From UBA11090 sp035560555 (GTDB lineage Bacteria > Spirochaetota > Spirochaetia > Treponematales > Rectinemataceae), in contig DATMZF010000013.1 of assembly GCA_035560555.1 (NCBI GenBank), positions 57,488-121,487 on the forward strand: a stretch of 64,000 bases of DNA. Reading direction: 5' to 3'. Numbering within the stretch: position 1 is the stretch's first letter; the number at the start of each line of letters is the position of its first letter. Shown here piece by piece: positions 50,511-60,068 of the stretch. The translations under genes were made by a program, and so were the position numbers. Under the pieces are notes generated by a model. It was given only the letters and a program-made list of their open reading frames with translations. It searched no databases and was not told the DNA's origin.

Positions 50511-52197
50511 GCTCGTCGATCGGCTTGCCGGCCGGCACCATCGGCAGAACCTTCTCGTCGATATCCAGCACGCACTCAATGAGCGCGGGCCCCCTGTGGG
50601 AGAGCGCGGCGTCCAGGCAGGCACGGAACTCTTCGGGCTCGCGGGCTCTGTAGCTGGGCAAACCATAGGCGTCCGCCAGCTTCACGAAGTCGGGCGGTCT
50701 GTCGAGAGTCGTCTGGCAGTAACGTTTGTCATAGAACATCGTCTGCCATTGCCTCACCATGCCCAGGGTCCCGTTGTTGAACACGATGATGAGTATGGGC
50801 AGGTTGTAGTTGACGATGGTCGCCAATTCGGCGCAATTCATCCGGAAAGAACCATCCCCGGCTATATGGACCACCTGCGCCTCGGGATGGGCTATCTGGA
50901 CGCCCATGGCCGCTCCCGTGCCGAAACCCATTGTGCCTAGACCTCCCGAGGTTATGAAGGTCCGCGGTTTCGAGAAGGGATAGAACTGGGCGGTCCACAT
51001 CTGATGCTGGCCGACCTCTGTGGTGATGAAGGCTTCGTCGCCCACCTTTTCGTGGATGGTTTCGAGAATGAAGCGAGGGTGGAGCGCCTTCTTCGTCTCG
51101 TGCGAGGATGGGCGTTCCCGTTTCCACGCCGCGATGTCGCCGTTCCATGCCGACATCGTTTTCGGCGCGATGCGGGCGTTGAGATCGGTCAGGATTTCCT
51201 TGACATCGCCCACGAGGGAGGTATAGCTCTTCACGTTCTTGTTGATCTCCGCCGGGTCGATGTCGATGTGGAGAATCTTCGCCTTCTTCGCGAATACCGA
51301 GATTTTGCTCACGACGCGGTCGGAGAAACGGGCGCCCACCGCGATGAGGAGGTCGGCCGCGCCGGCGGCCATGTTGGAGGCCTTGGTACCGTGCATCCCT
51401 ATCATGCCCGTGAAGAGGGGGTGGTCGGCGGGCATGGCGCCGTGGCCCATGAGGCTGAGCGCGCAGGGAGCGTTGAGTCGCTCGGCGAATTCGCGAAGCT
51501 GGCTGGCCGCGTCGGCTATGATGACGCCGCCGCCCGCGTAGATGAAGGGTTTTTCGGCGGCCGCGATGAGGGCGGCGGCGTCGTCGAGTTCCGATGCCGT
51601 CACGGAACGGTTCGACTTGACCGTGAAGCGATGGTTTGGGGCGGTTTTCGCCCGCGAGGCCGCGCTTCCTTCGGCCGAGACCCATTCGGTCCAAGCCGCG
51701 GTCACGTCCTTGGTGATATCGACGAGGACTGGACCCGGCCTTCCCGTTGTCGCGATCTCAAAGGCTAGTCTTATCGTGTCGGCCAACTCGCGCACATCCT
51801 TCACGATGAAGTTGTGCTTCGTGATGGGCATCGTGACGCCCGCGATATCCACTTCCTGAAAACTATCCTTTCCAAGAAGCGAAAGCGGGACATTTCCCGT
51901 GATCGCTACGAGAGGGACGGAATCCATGTAAGCCGTCGCGATGCCTGTGACGAGGTTGGTAGCGCCTGGTCCGCTCGTGGCGATCACGACGCCGGGTTTG
52001 CCGGTCGAGCGGGCGTAGCCGTCCGCCGCGTGGGAAGCACCCTGTTCGTGCGCCGTCAGGATGTGCCTGATTCTGTCGGCGTTTCTGTACAACTCGTCGT
52101 AGATGTTGAGAACGGTGCCGCCAGGATAGCCGAAGACGACGTCCACGCCCCGCTCGACGAGACATTCTATGATGATTCTTGAACCGGTCATCTGCAT
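50485..52197 (-). CDS. ilvB: Acetolactate synthase, catalytic subunit
   Basis: A 570-residue thiamine-diphosphate enzyme. The catalytic Glu lies in TAHEQGASHAADGYAR, FAD-region elements follow, and the ThDP motif is GDGSFRMNCAELATIVNYNL with NN. It makes acetolactate or acetohydroxybutyrate for valine, leucine and isoleucine. The ATG at 52197 has GGAG at a suitable distance; an ATG at 52209 is also in frame. It is last in the operon, far from the regulatory subunit gene at the front. Confidence 0.95.
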   Translation of the reverse strand: MQMTGSRIIIECLVERGVDVVFGYPGGTVLNIYDELYRNADRIRHILTAHEQGASHAADGYARSTGKPGVVIATSGPGATNLVTGIATAYMDSVPLVAITGNVPLSLLGKDSFQEVDIAGVTMPITKHNFIVKDVRELADTIRLAFEIATTGRPGPVLVDITKDVTAAWTEWVSAEGSAASRAKTAPNHRFTVKSNRSVTASELDDAAALIAAAEKPFIYAGGGVIIADAASQLREFAERLNAPCALSLMGHGAMPADHPLFTGMIGMHGTKASNMAAGAADLLIAVGARFSDRVVSKISVFAKKAKILHIDIDPAEINKNVKSYTSLVGDVKEILTDLNARIAPKTMSAWNGDIAAWKRERPSSHETKKALHPRFILETIHEKVGDEAFITTEVGQHQMWTAQFYPFSKPRTFITSGGLGTMGFGTGAAMGVQIAHPEAQVVHIAGDGSFRMNCAELATIVNYNLPILIIVFNNGTLGMVRQWQTMFYDKRYCQTTLDRPPDFVKLADAYGLPSYRAREPEEFRACLDAALSHRGPALIECVLDIDEKVLPMVPAGKPIDELILEPGEN

Positions 52198-52219
52198 TAT
52201 ATGCTCCATCGCTCCAATT

Positions 52220-53305
52220 TCACGTCGCCATTTGCCTAATCGCCGCGCTGACCGCCTCTCCCATCTCCCTTGTTCCCACGACCCGCTCTCCTGAGGCGCC
52301 GGAAGCGATGTCCGCGCAGCGGTACCCCGCGTCCAGAACGGAGGAGACGGCCGACTCGATTATCTTCGCCTCTGCCTCGAGGCCGAGCGAGTGGCGGAGA
52401 AGAAGAGCCGCGGAGAGTATCGTGGCCAAGGGGTTGGCCTTGTCCATCCCGGCGATATCGGGGGCCGAGCCATGGATGGGTTCGTAGAGCCCCGGGCCCG
52501 CGTAGCCGACGCTCGCGCTGGCTAGCATCCCGATAGAGCCGGTGAGCATGCTCGCCTCGTCCGAAAGGATGTCCCCGAACATATTGCTCGTGGCGATGAC
52601 ATCGAACTGCCGCGGGTTTCTTATGAGCTGCATGGCGCAGTTGTCGACGTACATGAAACTCAGTTCGACATTGGGCCAGTGGGGAGCCATGGCTTCCACG
52701 GTCTCTCTCCAGAGGCGGCTGGACTCGAGTATGTTGGCCTTGTCCACCACGCAAAGCTTCCGGCGCCGACCCTTGGCCGCGTCGAAGGCCACATGGACGA
52801 GGCGCTCTATCTCCGCGCGCGAGTAGCGCTCGGTGTCCCAGGCCGACTCGCCGTCGGGACTCCTTCCGCGATCCCCGAAGTAGATGCCTCCGGTGAGTTC
52901 CCTCACGATGAGGATGTCCAGGCCGGCGCCCGCGATGTCCGCTTTAAGGGGACAGGCCGAGGCGAGCTGGGGAAACATGACGGCAGGTCTCAGGTTGGCG
53001 TAGACACCGAGCCCAGCCCTGAGGCCGAGGAGGGCGGCTTCAGGCCTTTTCTTGCCCGGCAGCTTGTCCCATTTCGGACCGCCAACGGCCCCAAGGAGAA
53101 CCGCGTCGCTTCGCTTGCACGTGAAGAGAGTTTCGGGGGGGAGGGGTTCTCCGGTCGCGTCTATCGCCGCCCCGCCCATGAGCAGCTGCGTAAACTCGAA
53201 CCTGTGTCCGCATCGATCGCCCATCGCTACAAGAGCGCCCAACGCTTCCGCAACGACGTCGGGGCCGATTCCGTCCCCGGGGATAACCGCTATTTTATGC
53301 AACAT
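52220..53305 (-). CDS. leuB: 3-isopropylmalate dehydrogenase
   Basis: A 361-residue enzyme with the signatures VIPGDGIGPDVV, RELTGGIYFGDRG and NMFGDILSDEASML. It oxidises 3-isopropylmalate, and methylmalate in the citramalate route. The ATG at 53305 follows AAGGAGA and overlaps cimA by 11 bp. Isopropylmalate isomerase (leuCD) is not in the window. Confidence 0.95.
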   Translation of the reverse strand: MLHKIAVIPGDGIGPDVVAEALGALVAMGDRCGHRFEFTQLLMGGAAIDATGEPLPPETLFTCKRSDAVLLGAVGGPKWDKLPGKKRPEAALLGLRAGLGVYANLRPAVMFPQLASACPLKADIAGAGLDILIVRELTGGIYFGDRGRSPDGESAWDTERYSRAEIERLVHVAFDAAKGRRRKLCVVDKANILESSRLWRETVEAMAPHWPNVELSFMYVDNCAMQLIRNPRQFDVIATSNMFGDILSDEASMLTGSIGMLASASVGYAGPGLYEPIHGSAPDIAGMDKANPLATILSAALLLRHSLGLEAEAKIIESAVSSVLDAGYRCADIASGASGERVVGTREMGEAVSAAIRQMAT

Positions 53306-54917
53306 TGTGATTTTTCTCCTTCCCATCGGATGCCTCGTGGCTTTTTTCCATATCCCTGATGAGCTTGAATTCGATCGAATCGACGAGGGCGATCCAGCTC
53401 GCCTCGATGATGTCCGTCGAGACGCCGACGGTCGTCCAGGAATCCACGGTGTCGGAGCTTTCGATGAAGACGCGCACCGTGGCGGCCGCCGCGCTCGCGC
53501 TGTCCAGGACGCGCACCTTGTAATCGGTGAGGCGCATGCCCGACAGACTCGGGTAGAAGCGTTCCAGAGCCTTGCGCAAGGCCTGGTCGAGGGCGTGGAC
53601 AGGTCCGTCGCCTTCGGCCACGCTCACTTCCTCCACTCCCCCGACATCGATCTTCACCGTTGCCTGCGCGCAGCGCGCAGCGTCGCCAGAGGGCTGCTCG
53701 CCTATGGTTCTGTATTTGCTCAGGCGGAAGAAAGGCTTGTAGGTGCCTGCCGACTTCATCATGAGAAGATCGAGGCTCGCGTCGGCTCCCTCGAACTGAT
53801 AGCCGAAACGCTCCATCTCCTTGAGCTTGGAGAGGACTTCAACCACCAGAGGTGAATCCTTGGTGGCCTCGGGGTAGACGCGCCTCACCCTATCGAGGAT
53901 GGCCGAGCGCCCTCCCACTTCGGAGGCGAGGATTCGGCGTTCGTTGCCCACGACCGAAGGATCCACATGTTCGAAGGAACGAGGATTCTTCACGACGGCG
54001 TCGACATGCATCCCCGCTTTGTGGGCGAAGGCGTGGTGTCCCACGAAGGGCATGCTCTCATCGAAGACTAGGTTGGCGATCTCTGCCACGCTGCGCGCGG
54101 TGAGGGAAAGTCGGGAAAGGGAGTCGGGCAGGAGACAATCGACGCCCATCTTGAGCTTGAGATCAGCGATGATCGTCGACAGATTCGCGTTCCCGCAACG
54201 TTCCCCGAAACCGACCAGACAGCCTTGAACATGGCGCGCGCCCGCGGCGACGGCGGCCAGGGAGTTCGCGACCGCGAGCCCCGAATCGTTGTGCGCGTGG
54301 ATGCCCACGGTCGCGCCGGGGCTAAAGTGGCGCTCGACGATCGCGGTGAGCTCGCCCACCCTTCCAGGCAGGCTGCCGCCGTTGGTGTCGCAGAGAACGA
54401 CGCAGCCCGCTCCTCCCTCTATCGCCGCGTCCAGCGTGCGCATCGCGTAGTCAGGATTCGATGCGTAGCCGTCGAAAAAATGTTCGGCGTCATAGATCAC
54501 CTGGCGTCCAGCGGTCGCGGCGTGGGCGCAGGATTCGGCTATCATGGCGAGATTCTCGTCGGGGCTCGCCCTGAGCACGTGGCTCACGTGAAAATCCCAG
54601 CTCTTGCCGAAGATGACGACGGTTTCCGTTCCCACGCCGAGGAGGCTCTTCAAGCCTTCGTCCCGGGAGGCATCGATGCCCACGCGGCGGGTCGGCCCAA
54701 AGGCAGCGAGCTTCGCCCTCCCGAGGGAGAGATGAGACGCTTCCCTGAAGAACTCCATATCCTTGGGGTTGGAGCCGGGGTTGCCCGCCTCCACGTAGTC
54801 GACGCCCAGTGAATCCAGGAGCCGCACGATGTTCAGCTTGTCCTGAACGGAAAAGCTGATGCCCTCCCCCTGGGCGCCGTCGCGGAGTGTCGAATCAAGT
54901 ATCGTTGCTCGGGCCAT
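53295..54917 (-). CDS. cimA: (R)-citramalate synthase
   Basis: A 540-residue HMGL-like TIM-barrel enzyme with a C-terminal regulatory domain. The start LDSTLRDGAQGEGISFSVQ, metal motif GIHAHNDSGLAVAN and length fit the CimA/TIGR00977 group and not LeuA (the following gene). It condenses pyruvate with acetyl-CoA to citramalate, giving isoleucine without threonine deaminase. The C-terminal domain probably senses isoleucine. Confidence 0.92.
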   Translation of the reverse strand: MARATILDSTLRDGAQGEGISFSVQDKLNIVRLLDSLGVDYVEAGNPGSNPKDMEFFREASHLSLGRAKLAAFGPTRRVGIDASRDEGLKSLLGVGTETVVIFGKSWDFHVSHVLRASPDENLAMIAESCAHAATAGRQVIYDAEHFFDGYASNPDYAMRTLDAAIEGGAGCVVLCDTNGGSLPGRVGELTAIVERHFSPGATVGIHAHNDSGLAVANSLAAVAAGARHVQGCLVGFGERCGNANLSTIIADLKLKMGVDCLLPDSLSRLSLTARSVAEIANLVFDESMPFVGHHAFAHKAGMHVDAVVKNPRSFEHVDPSVVGNERRILASEVGGRSAILDRVRRVYPEATKDSPLVVEVLSKLKEMERFGYQFEGADASLDLLMMKSAGTYKPFFRLSKYRTIGEQPSGDAARCAQATVKIDVGGVEEVSVAEGDGPVHALDQALRKALERFYPSLSGMRLTDYKVRVLDSASAAAATVRVFIESSDTVDSWTTVGVSTDIIEASWIALVDSIEFKLIRDMEKSHEASDGKEKNHNVA

Positions 54918-56436
54918 TGGCCACCTCCGTTTCGTGGACCATGGCGTTGACCGCCGTCACATAGGCTTTGATACTCGCCTCGATGATGTCGGTGGAAAGA
55001 CCGCGGCCGTTGTAGCCCTTGCCCTTGTGGAGAATCCTCACCCTCGCCTCGCCCTGGGCGTCTTTGCCGCCCGTGACCGCGTCGAGGGAAAAGGACTCGA
55101 GGGAAAACGCCTTGCCCACGATCTTGTCGATAGCCTTGAAGGAAGCGTCTATGGGGCCGTCGCCCACGGCCACCTGCTCGACGAAGCCGTCGTTCGCGAG
55201 CGCGAGGCGGATGGTGCTCGTCGCCGTAATGCTGGAACCCGAGTTGATGACGAAGCGATTCAGCCTGTAAGCTTCGGGAATCTGGATTGTCTTTCCCCTG
55301 ACCAGGGCCTCGATGTCCCTGTCGCTCACCGTCTTTTTCCGATCGGCCAGCGCCTTGAATTCCTCGAAGATGCCGGCGATGAGCCCCGGCTCAACGTCGA
55401 AGCCCAGTTCCTTGACCCTGTCCTCGAAAGCGTGCTTGCCCGAATGCTTGCCGAGAACCATGGAGTTCTTGGAAAGACCTATCGACTCGGGCGTCATGAT
55501 CTCGTAGGTAGCCCGATTGGCGAGCATGCCGTGCTGATGTATCCCGGCCTCATGGGCGAAGGCGTTGTCGCCCACGATGGCCTTGTTGGGCTGGACCTGG
55601 ACGCCGGTGACCGCCGAGACGAGCCTGCTCGTGTTGTAGATCTGCGTCGTGTCTATGCCGCAGGTGACGCCGAAGAGGTCCGGGCGGGTCCTGAGTCCCA
55701 TCACTATTTCCTCGAGCGCCGCGTTGCCCGCCCGTTCCCCGAGTCCGTTGATGGTGCATTCTATCTGCCCGGCGCCCGCCGCCAGCGCCGCGAGGGAATT
55801 GGCCACGGCGAGGCCGAGGTCGTTGTGGCAATGGACCGAGATTATCGCCTTGTCGATGTTGGGGACGTTGTCCCTTACGCCGCGGATCAGCGCGGCGAAT
55901 TCCTCGGGAGCCGAGTAGCCCACGGTATCCGGGATGTTGACGGTGGTCGCCCCGGCGGCTATGACCGCCTCGATGACCCTGTACAGGAATTCAGGATCGG
56001 TACGGGACGCGTCCTCCGCCGAGAATTCGACATCGGGGCAGAGCCGAAGCGCGCGGCGGACCATCGCCTCGGCCTGGGCCAGCACTTCCTCCGGCTTCAT
56101 CTTGAGCTTGTACTCCATGTGTACCGGGGATGTCGCGATGAAGGTGTGGATCCTCGGCCTTTCGGCCTCCTTCAACGCTTCCCAGGCGGTGTCGATGTCC
56201 TTTTCGGTGGCCCTGGCGAGGCTCGCGATCACTGGCCCCCTGACCGTGCGGGCGATTTCCCTCACCGAGGCGAAGTCGCCCGGGCTCGCGATCGCGAAGC
56301 CCGCTTCGATGACATCGACGCCCAGGCGCGCCAGCTGGCGCGCGACATCGACTTTTTCCATGAGGTTCATGCTGCATCCGGGGGCCTGCTCGCCATCTCT
56401 CAGCGTTGTGTCGAAAATCTTTATCTGCCGCGACAT
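54895..56436 (-). CDS. leuA: 2-isopropylmalate synthase
   Basis: A 513-residue enzyme with FDTTLRDGEQAPGCSM at the N-terminus, metal motif SVHCHNDLGLAVAN and a C-terminal regulatory domain (VAVGDGPIDASFKAID). It makes the first committed leucine intermediate and is normally leucine-inhibited. AAGGAG precedes the ATG; it overlaps cimA by 23 bp. Confidence 0.96.
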   Translation of the reverse strand: MSRQIKIFDTTLRDGEQAPGCSMNLMEKVDVARQLARLGVDVIEAGFAIASPGDFASVREIARTVRGPVIASLARATEKDIDTAWEALKEAERPRIHTFIATSPVHMEYKLKMKPEEVLAQAEAMVRRALRLCPDVEFSAEDASRTDPEFLYRVIEAVIAAGATTVNIPDTVGYSAPEEFAALIRGVRDNVPNIDKAIISVHCHNDLGLAVANSLAALAAGAGQIECTINGLGERAGNAALEEIVMGLRTRPDLFGVTCGIDTTQIYNTSRLVSAVTGVQVQPNKAIVGDNAFAHEAGIHQHGMLANRATYEIMTPESIGLSKNSMVLGKHSGKHAFEDRVKELGFDVEPGLIAGIFEEFKALADRKKTVSDRDIEALVRGKTIQIPEAYRLNRFVINSGSSITATSTIRLALANDGFVEQVAVGDGPIDASFKAIDKIVGKAFSLESFSLDAVTGGKDAQGEARVRILHKGKGYNGRGLSTDIIEASIKAYVTAVNAMVHETEVANGPSNDT

Positions 56437-56456
56437 ACCGACTCCTTATCCCTAGC

Positions 56457-57458
56457 TCATCGCTGGGATGGTTTTTGCCAACTCATCATCTCGCGCAGCT
56501 CGGCGCCTACTTTGTTGACCTGATGCTCCCCTTCGATCGCGCGCATGCGATTGAAGTAGGGGCGGTTCGCCTGGTTTTCCAGTATCCAGTTGCGTGCGAA
56601 GGTGCCGTTCTGGATCTCCGTGAGCACTTTCTTCATTTCCTTCTTGGTTTCGTCCGTGATGATGCGCGGCCCGACGGTGTAATCGCCGTACTCGGCGGTG
56701 TCGGAGATCGAATAGCGCATGAAGGAGAGCCCCTTCTGCACGACGAGGTCGATGATCAGCTTCATCTCGTGCACGCATTCGAAGTAAGCGCTCTCGGGCT
56801 GGTAGCCGGCCTCGACGAGGGTTTCGAATCCCGCTTTCATGAGGGCCGAGACACCTCCGCAGAGGACGCACTGCTCGCCAAAGAGGTCGGTTTCGGTTTC
56901 CTCCTGAAAGGTCGTTTCGAGGATGCCCGCGCGGGCTCCGCCGATGCCCGCGGCGTAGGCCAGAGCCTGCTTTTTCGCGTCGCCGGTGGCGTCGTTATAC
57001 ACCGCCACAAGGTTGGGCACACCCTTTCCCTCGAGGAATTGGCTGCGCACCGTATGGCCAGGCCCCTTGGGCGCGATCATGACCACATTGACGTCCTTGG
57101 GGGGAAGGATTTGCTTGAAGTGGATGTTGAAGCCGTGGGCAAAAGCCAGAGTCTTTCCCGCCTTCAGCGCGGGGGCGATGCTCTCGGCGTAAAGCTTGGC
57201 TTGTTTTTCGTCGTTGATCAGGATCATGACGAAATCCGCCGCAGCGGCGGCTGCGGCCGCCACCATGACCTTGAAACCGTCGGCTTCAGCCACGGCCCAG
57301 CTCTTGGAGCCCTCATAGAGACCTATGATCACCTTGTGGCCGGAATCCCGAAGGTTCTGCGCGTGGGCGTGGCCCTGGCTCCCATAGCCGATGATGGCGA
57401 TTGTCTTTCCTTCCAAAGCCTTGGGGTCACAATCTTTCTCATAGTACATCGTTGCCAT
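56457..57458 (-). CDS. ilvC: Ketol-acid reductoisomerase (class I)
   Basis: A 333-residue enzyme, the short class I form. The NADP site is GYGSQGHAHAQNLRDSG, and the metal/substrate region includes FGEQCVLCGG, YFECVHEMKLI and SDTAEYG. It converts acetolactate to dihydroxyisovalerate. 20 bp separates it from leuA. Confidence 0.97.
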   Translation of the reverse strand: MATMYYEKDCDPKALEGKTIAIIGYGSQGHAHAQNLRDSGHKVIIGLYEGSKSWAVAEADGFKVMVAAAAAAAADFVMILINDEKQAKLYAESIAPALKAGKTLAFAHGFNIHFKQILPPKDVNVVMIAPKGPGHTVRSQFLEGKGVPNLVAVYNDATGDAKKQALAYAAGIGGARAGILETTFQEETETDLFGEQCVLCGGVSALMKAGFETLVEAGYQPESAYFECVHEMKLIIDLVVQKGLSFMRYSISDTAEYGDYTVGPRIITDETKKEMKKVLTEIQNGTFARNWILENQANRPYFNRMRAIEGEHQVNKVGAELREMMSWQKPSQR

Positions 57459-57515
57459 ATAATTATACCTCCACCGGCAATCCTTCTTGGACCGTCGGTT
57501 ATTTGATGAGTGGAT

Positions 57516-57548
57516 GCCGCCTTCGTACAGTTGGGGTACGAAGGCGGC
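57516..57548 (-). other. 13-bp hairpin between ilvN and ilvC
   Basis: GCCGCCTTCGTAC and its exact complement around a 7-base loop, directly after the ilvN stop. There is no T-run on the minus strand. It may adjust the amount of message for the following genes. Confidence 0.7.
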
Positions 57549-58045
57549 TAAATAAGGGAGAGGATAAGGGAACCGCGTTCTAGGGCGGAGAGTCCGGTGC
57601 GGGCCAACTCCAGGATGCCGAAGGGCTTGAGGAGTTCAATGAGGCCGTCGACCTTGTTCTGGGCGCCGGTTGTTTCGACGATCAGACTTTCGGCCGCCAC
57701 ATCGATGATGCGCGCACGGAATATATTGGCGATTTGGATGATGTCGGGACGGGATTCGGGCGAAGCCGCCACCTTGATGAGGGCGATTTCGCGCAGGACG
57801 GAGAGGTTGGGGTCGAGCCTTTTGACCGAGGCTACCTCGATGAGTTTCTCGAGTTGCTTCTGGATCTGTTCGAGGATGGCTTCATCCCCTCGCACGACGA
57901 TGGTCATGCGAGAGATGCCCGGATCGACGGTCTCGCCCACCGTGAGGCTATCGATGTTGTACCCTCTGCGGCTGAACAAGCCAGAGACGCGGCTCAATAC
58001 ACCCGCGTGATTCTGGACAAGGGCCGAAAGGATATAACGCTCCAT
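57548..58045 (-). CDS. ilvN: Acetolactate synthase, regulatory subunit
   Basis: A 165-residue ACT-domain protein (YILSALVQNHAGVLSRVSGLF, then RRGYNIDSLTVGETVDP) that binds valine and controls IlvB. The start at 58045 follows GGAGAG; the ATG at 58072 is less good. First gene of the ilv-leu operon although ilvB is last. Confidence 0.94.
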   Translation of the reverse strand: MERYILSALVQNHAGVLSRVSGLFSRRGYNIDSLTVGETVDPGISRMTIVVRGDEAILEQIQKQLEKLIEVASVKRLDPNLSVLREIALIKVAASPESRPDIIQIANIFRARIIDVAAESLIVETTGAQNKVDGLIELLKPFGILELARTGLSALERGSLILSLI

Positions 58046-58105
58046 GGTCTCTCCGCTTTTCGATTTCCCCACGAACCATGTTCCGGTTCTTTGGGGTTGT
58101 CGGCC

Positions 58106-58134
58106 ACCCTACACCAGTCAAATGCCTTTGTCCA
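58106..58134 (-). promoter_or_regulatory. Possible promoter of the ilv-leu operon
   Basis: TGGACA (58129-58134) and TAGGGT (58106-58111), 17 bp apart on the minus strand. The -10 is poor. In 58135-58388 I see no T-box, attenuator peptide or other feature. Confidence 0.3.
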
Positions 58135-58388
58135 GCCGAAAAAACGCAAAAATATGTAATTTTTCACTAAAAAAAGGAGATTTTATGAAAATTTTGGTAT
58201 GGCCTATTTTGTAAACCGGTTTTTGCCTCTGTTTATCGATGCCAAAAAATGGAGCCGGCCCGGCCCACCCGTTTCCTTCTAAAATTTTTGCCACCGCCGC
58301 GAAGATTTCAGTCGCGGAACGCGACGTTCGGCAACCCATTCGCGCTTGACATTTTCTCCGCCTTCACGCTATTATCCCCGTGCTGTTC

Positions 58389-58461
58389 GGGGGTGTAGCT
58401 CAGTTGGTAGAGCGTTTGAATGGCATTCAAGAGGTCAGGAGTTCGATTCTCCTCACCTCCA
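58389..58461 (+). tRNA. tRNA-Ala (GGC)
   Basis: A 73-nt cloverleaf with anticodon GGC in the loop ATGGCAT, acceptor GGGGGTG with CACCTCC, and T-arm TTCGATT. CCA is not encoded. It is directly followed by an integrated element and probably supplies its attachment site. Confidence 0.95.
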
Positions 58462-58532
58462 CGAACAAAGTCTTTACTAGATAAGGACTTATTAGAAGAC
58501 CGGAAAACCGGATTCTGTGCTAAATAGGCCAC

Positions 58533-58558
58533 TGTACCACATTTGTACCACAAATGTG
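58533..58558 (+). repeat. Direct and inverted repeats before the integrase gene
   Basis: TGTACCACA occurs twice 11 bp apart, and CACATTTG/CAAATGTG form an inverted pair around TACCA. They could be integrase arm sites or an operator for the integrase gene. Confidence 0.4.
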
Positions 58559-58571
58559 AAACGGAGGGGTT

Positions 58572-59810
58572 ATGGCGCGGAATCCGGTTTGTGTTTCTAA
58601 GCGTACTTTCGGGGGAAAAAACCAGTTTCGGTATTACGTTCGGATATGGGACGAGGAGCGGGGGAAGTATAGTACGGCTAGGTCCGCGCAGTCCCTCGTC
58701 TTCGACCTTGAACTCGATACGAAGCGCTACCCTCCCACCTCTCGGACCGGGGCCCTCCTCATCGGTCAGGAACTTGCCCGGCGGGGCGGAAAGGCAACTC
58801 ATCGGGACGATCCGCTCCTAGCCGACTACTGCGCCCAAGTTTGGGACTGGGAAACGTCCACATACATTCAAGGCAGGATCGCGCGGGGCTTAAGGATCGG
58901 CCGACAACATGCGGCCGCTTGTGCGTCCTACGTCAAGAACTATATCCGCCCGGCCTTCCCCGCCCTCACCCTAAAGACCTTGCGCCCCTACCACATCGAG
59001 ACGTTCATCCTCGGCTTGAAGAAAAAGGGCAAGCTCGGCAATCGAAGCATCAATGCAATCCTTGACGCCTTGAGCACGCCCCTCAAGGAAGCAGCCCGCC
59101 TCGGCCTCATCGAGGAGAGCCCAGCCGCTACGATCCGCAAGCTTGCCACGGTCAAGCGAGAGAAGGGAATCCCTACTGAAGACGAGTTACGCGCCCTTCT
59201 CTCCCTGTCTAACATCGATCCACGGGTCCGCGCGTCGATTATCCTAGGAGCCGTGTGTGGCCTTCGGCTCGGCGAGATTCAGGCCCTCAAACTTGAGAAC
59301 ATTGAAGACACAAACCTTCATATTGCTCACTCGTGGGGGAAGGTGGACGGCCTCAAGGGGACGAAAACCGGCAGGGTTCGCGTCGTCCCCCTCCCCGCTA
59401 TTGTTGCCGACGAGTTGCACTGCCTAGCCGACTCCAATATCCACGGAAAGGATGGATTCTTGATCTATGGCGTCCTACCCAAAACCCCACTAGATTGCCG
59501 GGCAATAGAACGCGGGTTTGACCTCGCCCTCGTCCGCCTGTCTATGGGCGAAGCCTTCGATAAAGCAACGAACGCTGAGAAGAAGGCCGCCCTTGCGCCA
59601 TGGAAGGCACGGAATATCACTTTCCATAGTCTCCGACACTTCGCAAACGCCCAACTACGCGGGGCGGTACCCGATGAAACCTTGCGCAAGCTGACCGGCC
59701 ACACTACGGAAGAGATGACGGACCACTACGACCACACAACCAAGGCCGACTTGAAAGCCCTGGCTGAGGCTCAAGCCACCCGGATACTCCCCTTTATAAA
59801 GACAGCATGA
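58572..59810 (+). CDS. Tyrosine recombinase (phage-type integrase)
   Basis: A 412-residue integrase. An N-terminal arm-binding part and a SAM-like core-binding domain (about 85-185) precede the catalytic domain. The catalytic set is visible: Arg in VCGLRLGEI, Lys in KGTKTGRVR, HxxR in FHSLRHF, His in LTGHTTEEM and Tyr in TDHYDH. It should insert and, with an excisionase, excise the element at tRNA-Ala. GGAGGGG precedes the ATG. Confidence 0.95.
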   Translation: MARNPVCVSKRTFGGKNQFRYYVRIWDEERGKYSTARSAQSLVFDLELDTKRYPPTSRTGALLIGQELARRGGKATHRDDPLLADYCAQVWDWETSTYIQGRIARGLRIGRQHAAACASYVKNYIRPAFPALTLKTLRPYHIETFILGLKKKGKLGNRSINAILDALSTPLKEAARLGLIEESPAATIRKLATVKREKGIPTEDELRALLSLSNIDPRVRASIILGAVCGLRLGEIQALKLENIEDTNLHIAHSWGKVDGLKGTKTGRVRVVPLPAIVADELHCLADSNIHGKDGFLIYGVLPKTPLDCRAIERGFDLALVRLSMGEAFDKATNAEKKAALAPWKARNITFHSLRHFANAQLRGAVPDETLRKLTGHTTEEMTDHYDHTTKADLKALAEAQATRILPFIKTA

Positions 59811-59827
59811 GCCAGGGCCGTCCTTTC

Positions 59828-59848
59828 GCCCCGGGCCAACTCCGGGGC
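59828..59848 (+). other. GC-rich hairpin after the integrase gene
   Basis: GCCCCGG and CCGGGGC around seven bases, without a T-run. Between 59849 and 60068 I see nothing else. Confidence 0.35.
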
Positions 59849-60068
59849 CAGCTATCCTTCGACCGAAGGAAACCGGTGCATAGCGTCGGAATCTTGCATA
59901 GACAAGAGGCGTTAACTGGCTTTTTTTAAGTAGAAGAAACCTAGTGTAAAAGTGAGATTCTGAGGCTGTACTGTATGAAATTATACTGGCATAGAATGCA
60001 GCCTGTTAACTATTGCAAAGTATATAGATTTGATTTAGGTTAGCAATAAATGGAGCAAGGAAAACAGA

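Noticed and set aside
58046..58388. Possible T-box or leader-peptide attenuator before ilvN
   Set aside because: No T-box sequence, no run of Leu/Val/Ile codons and no terminator stem could be found.
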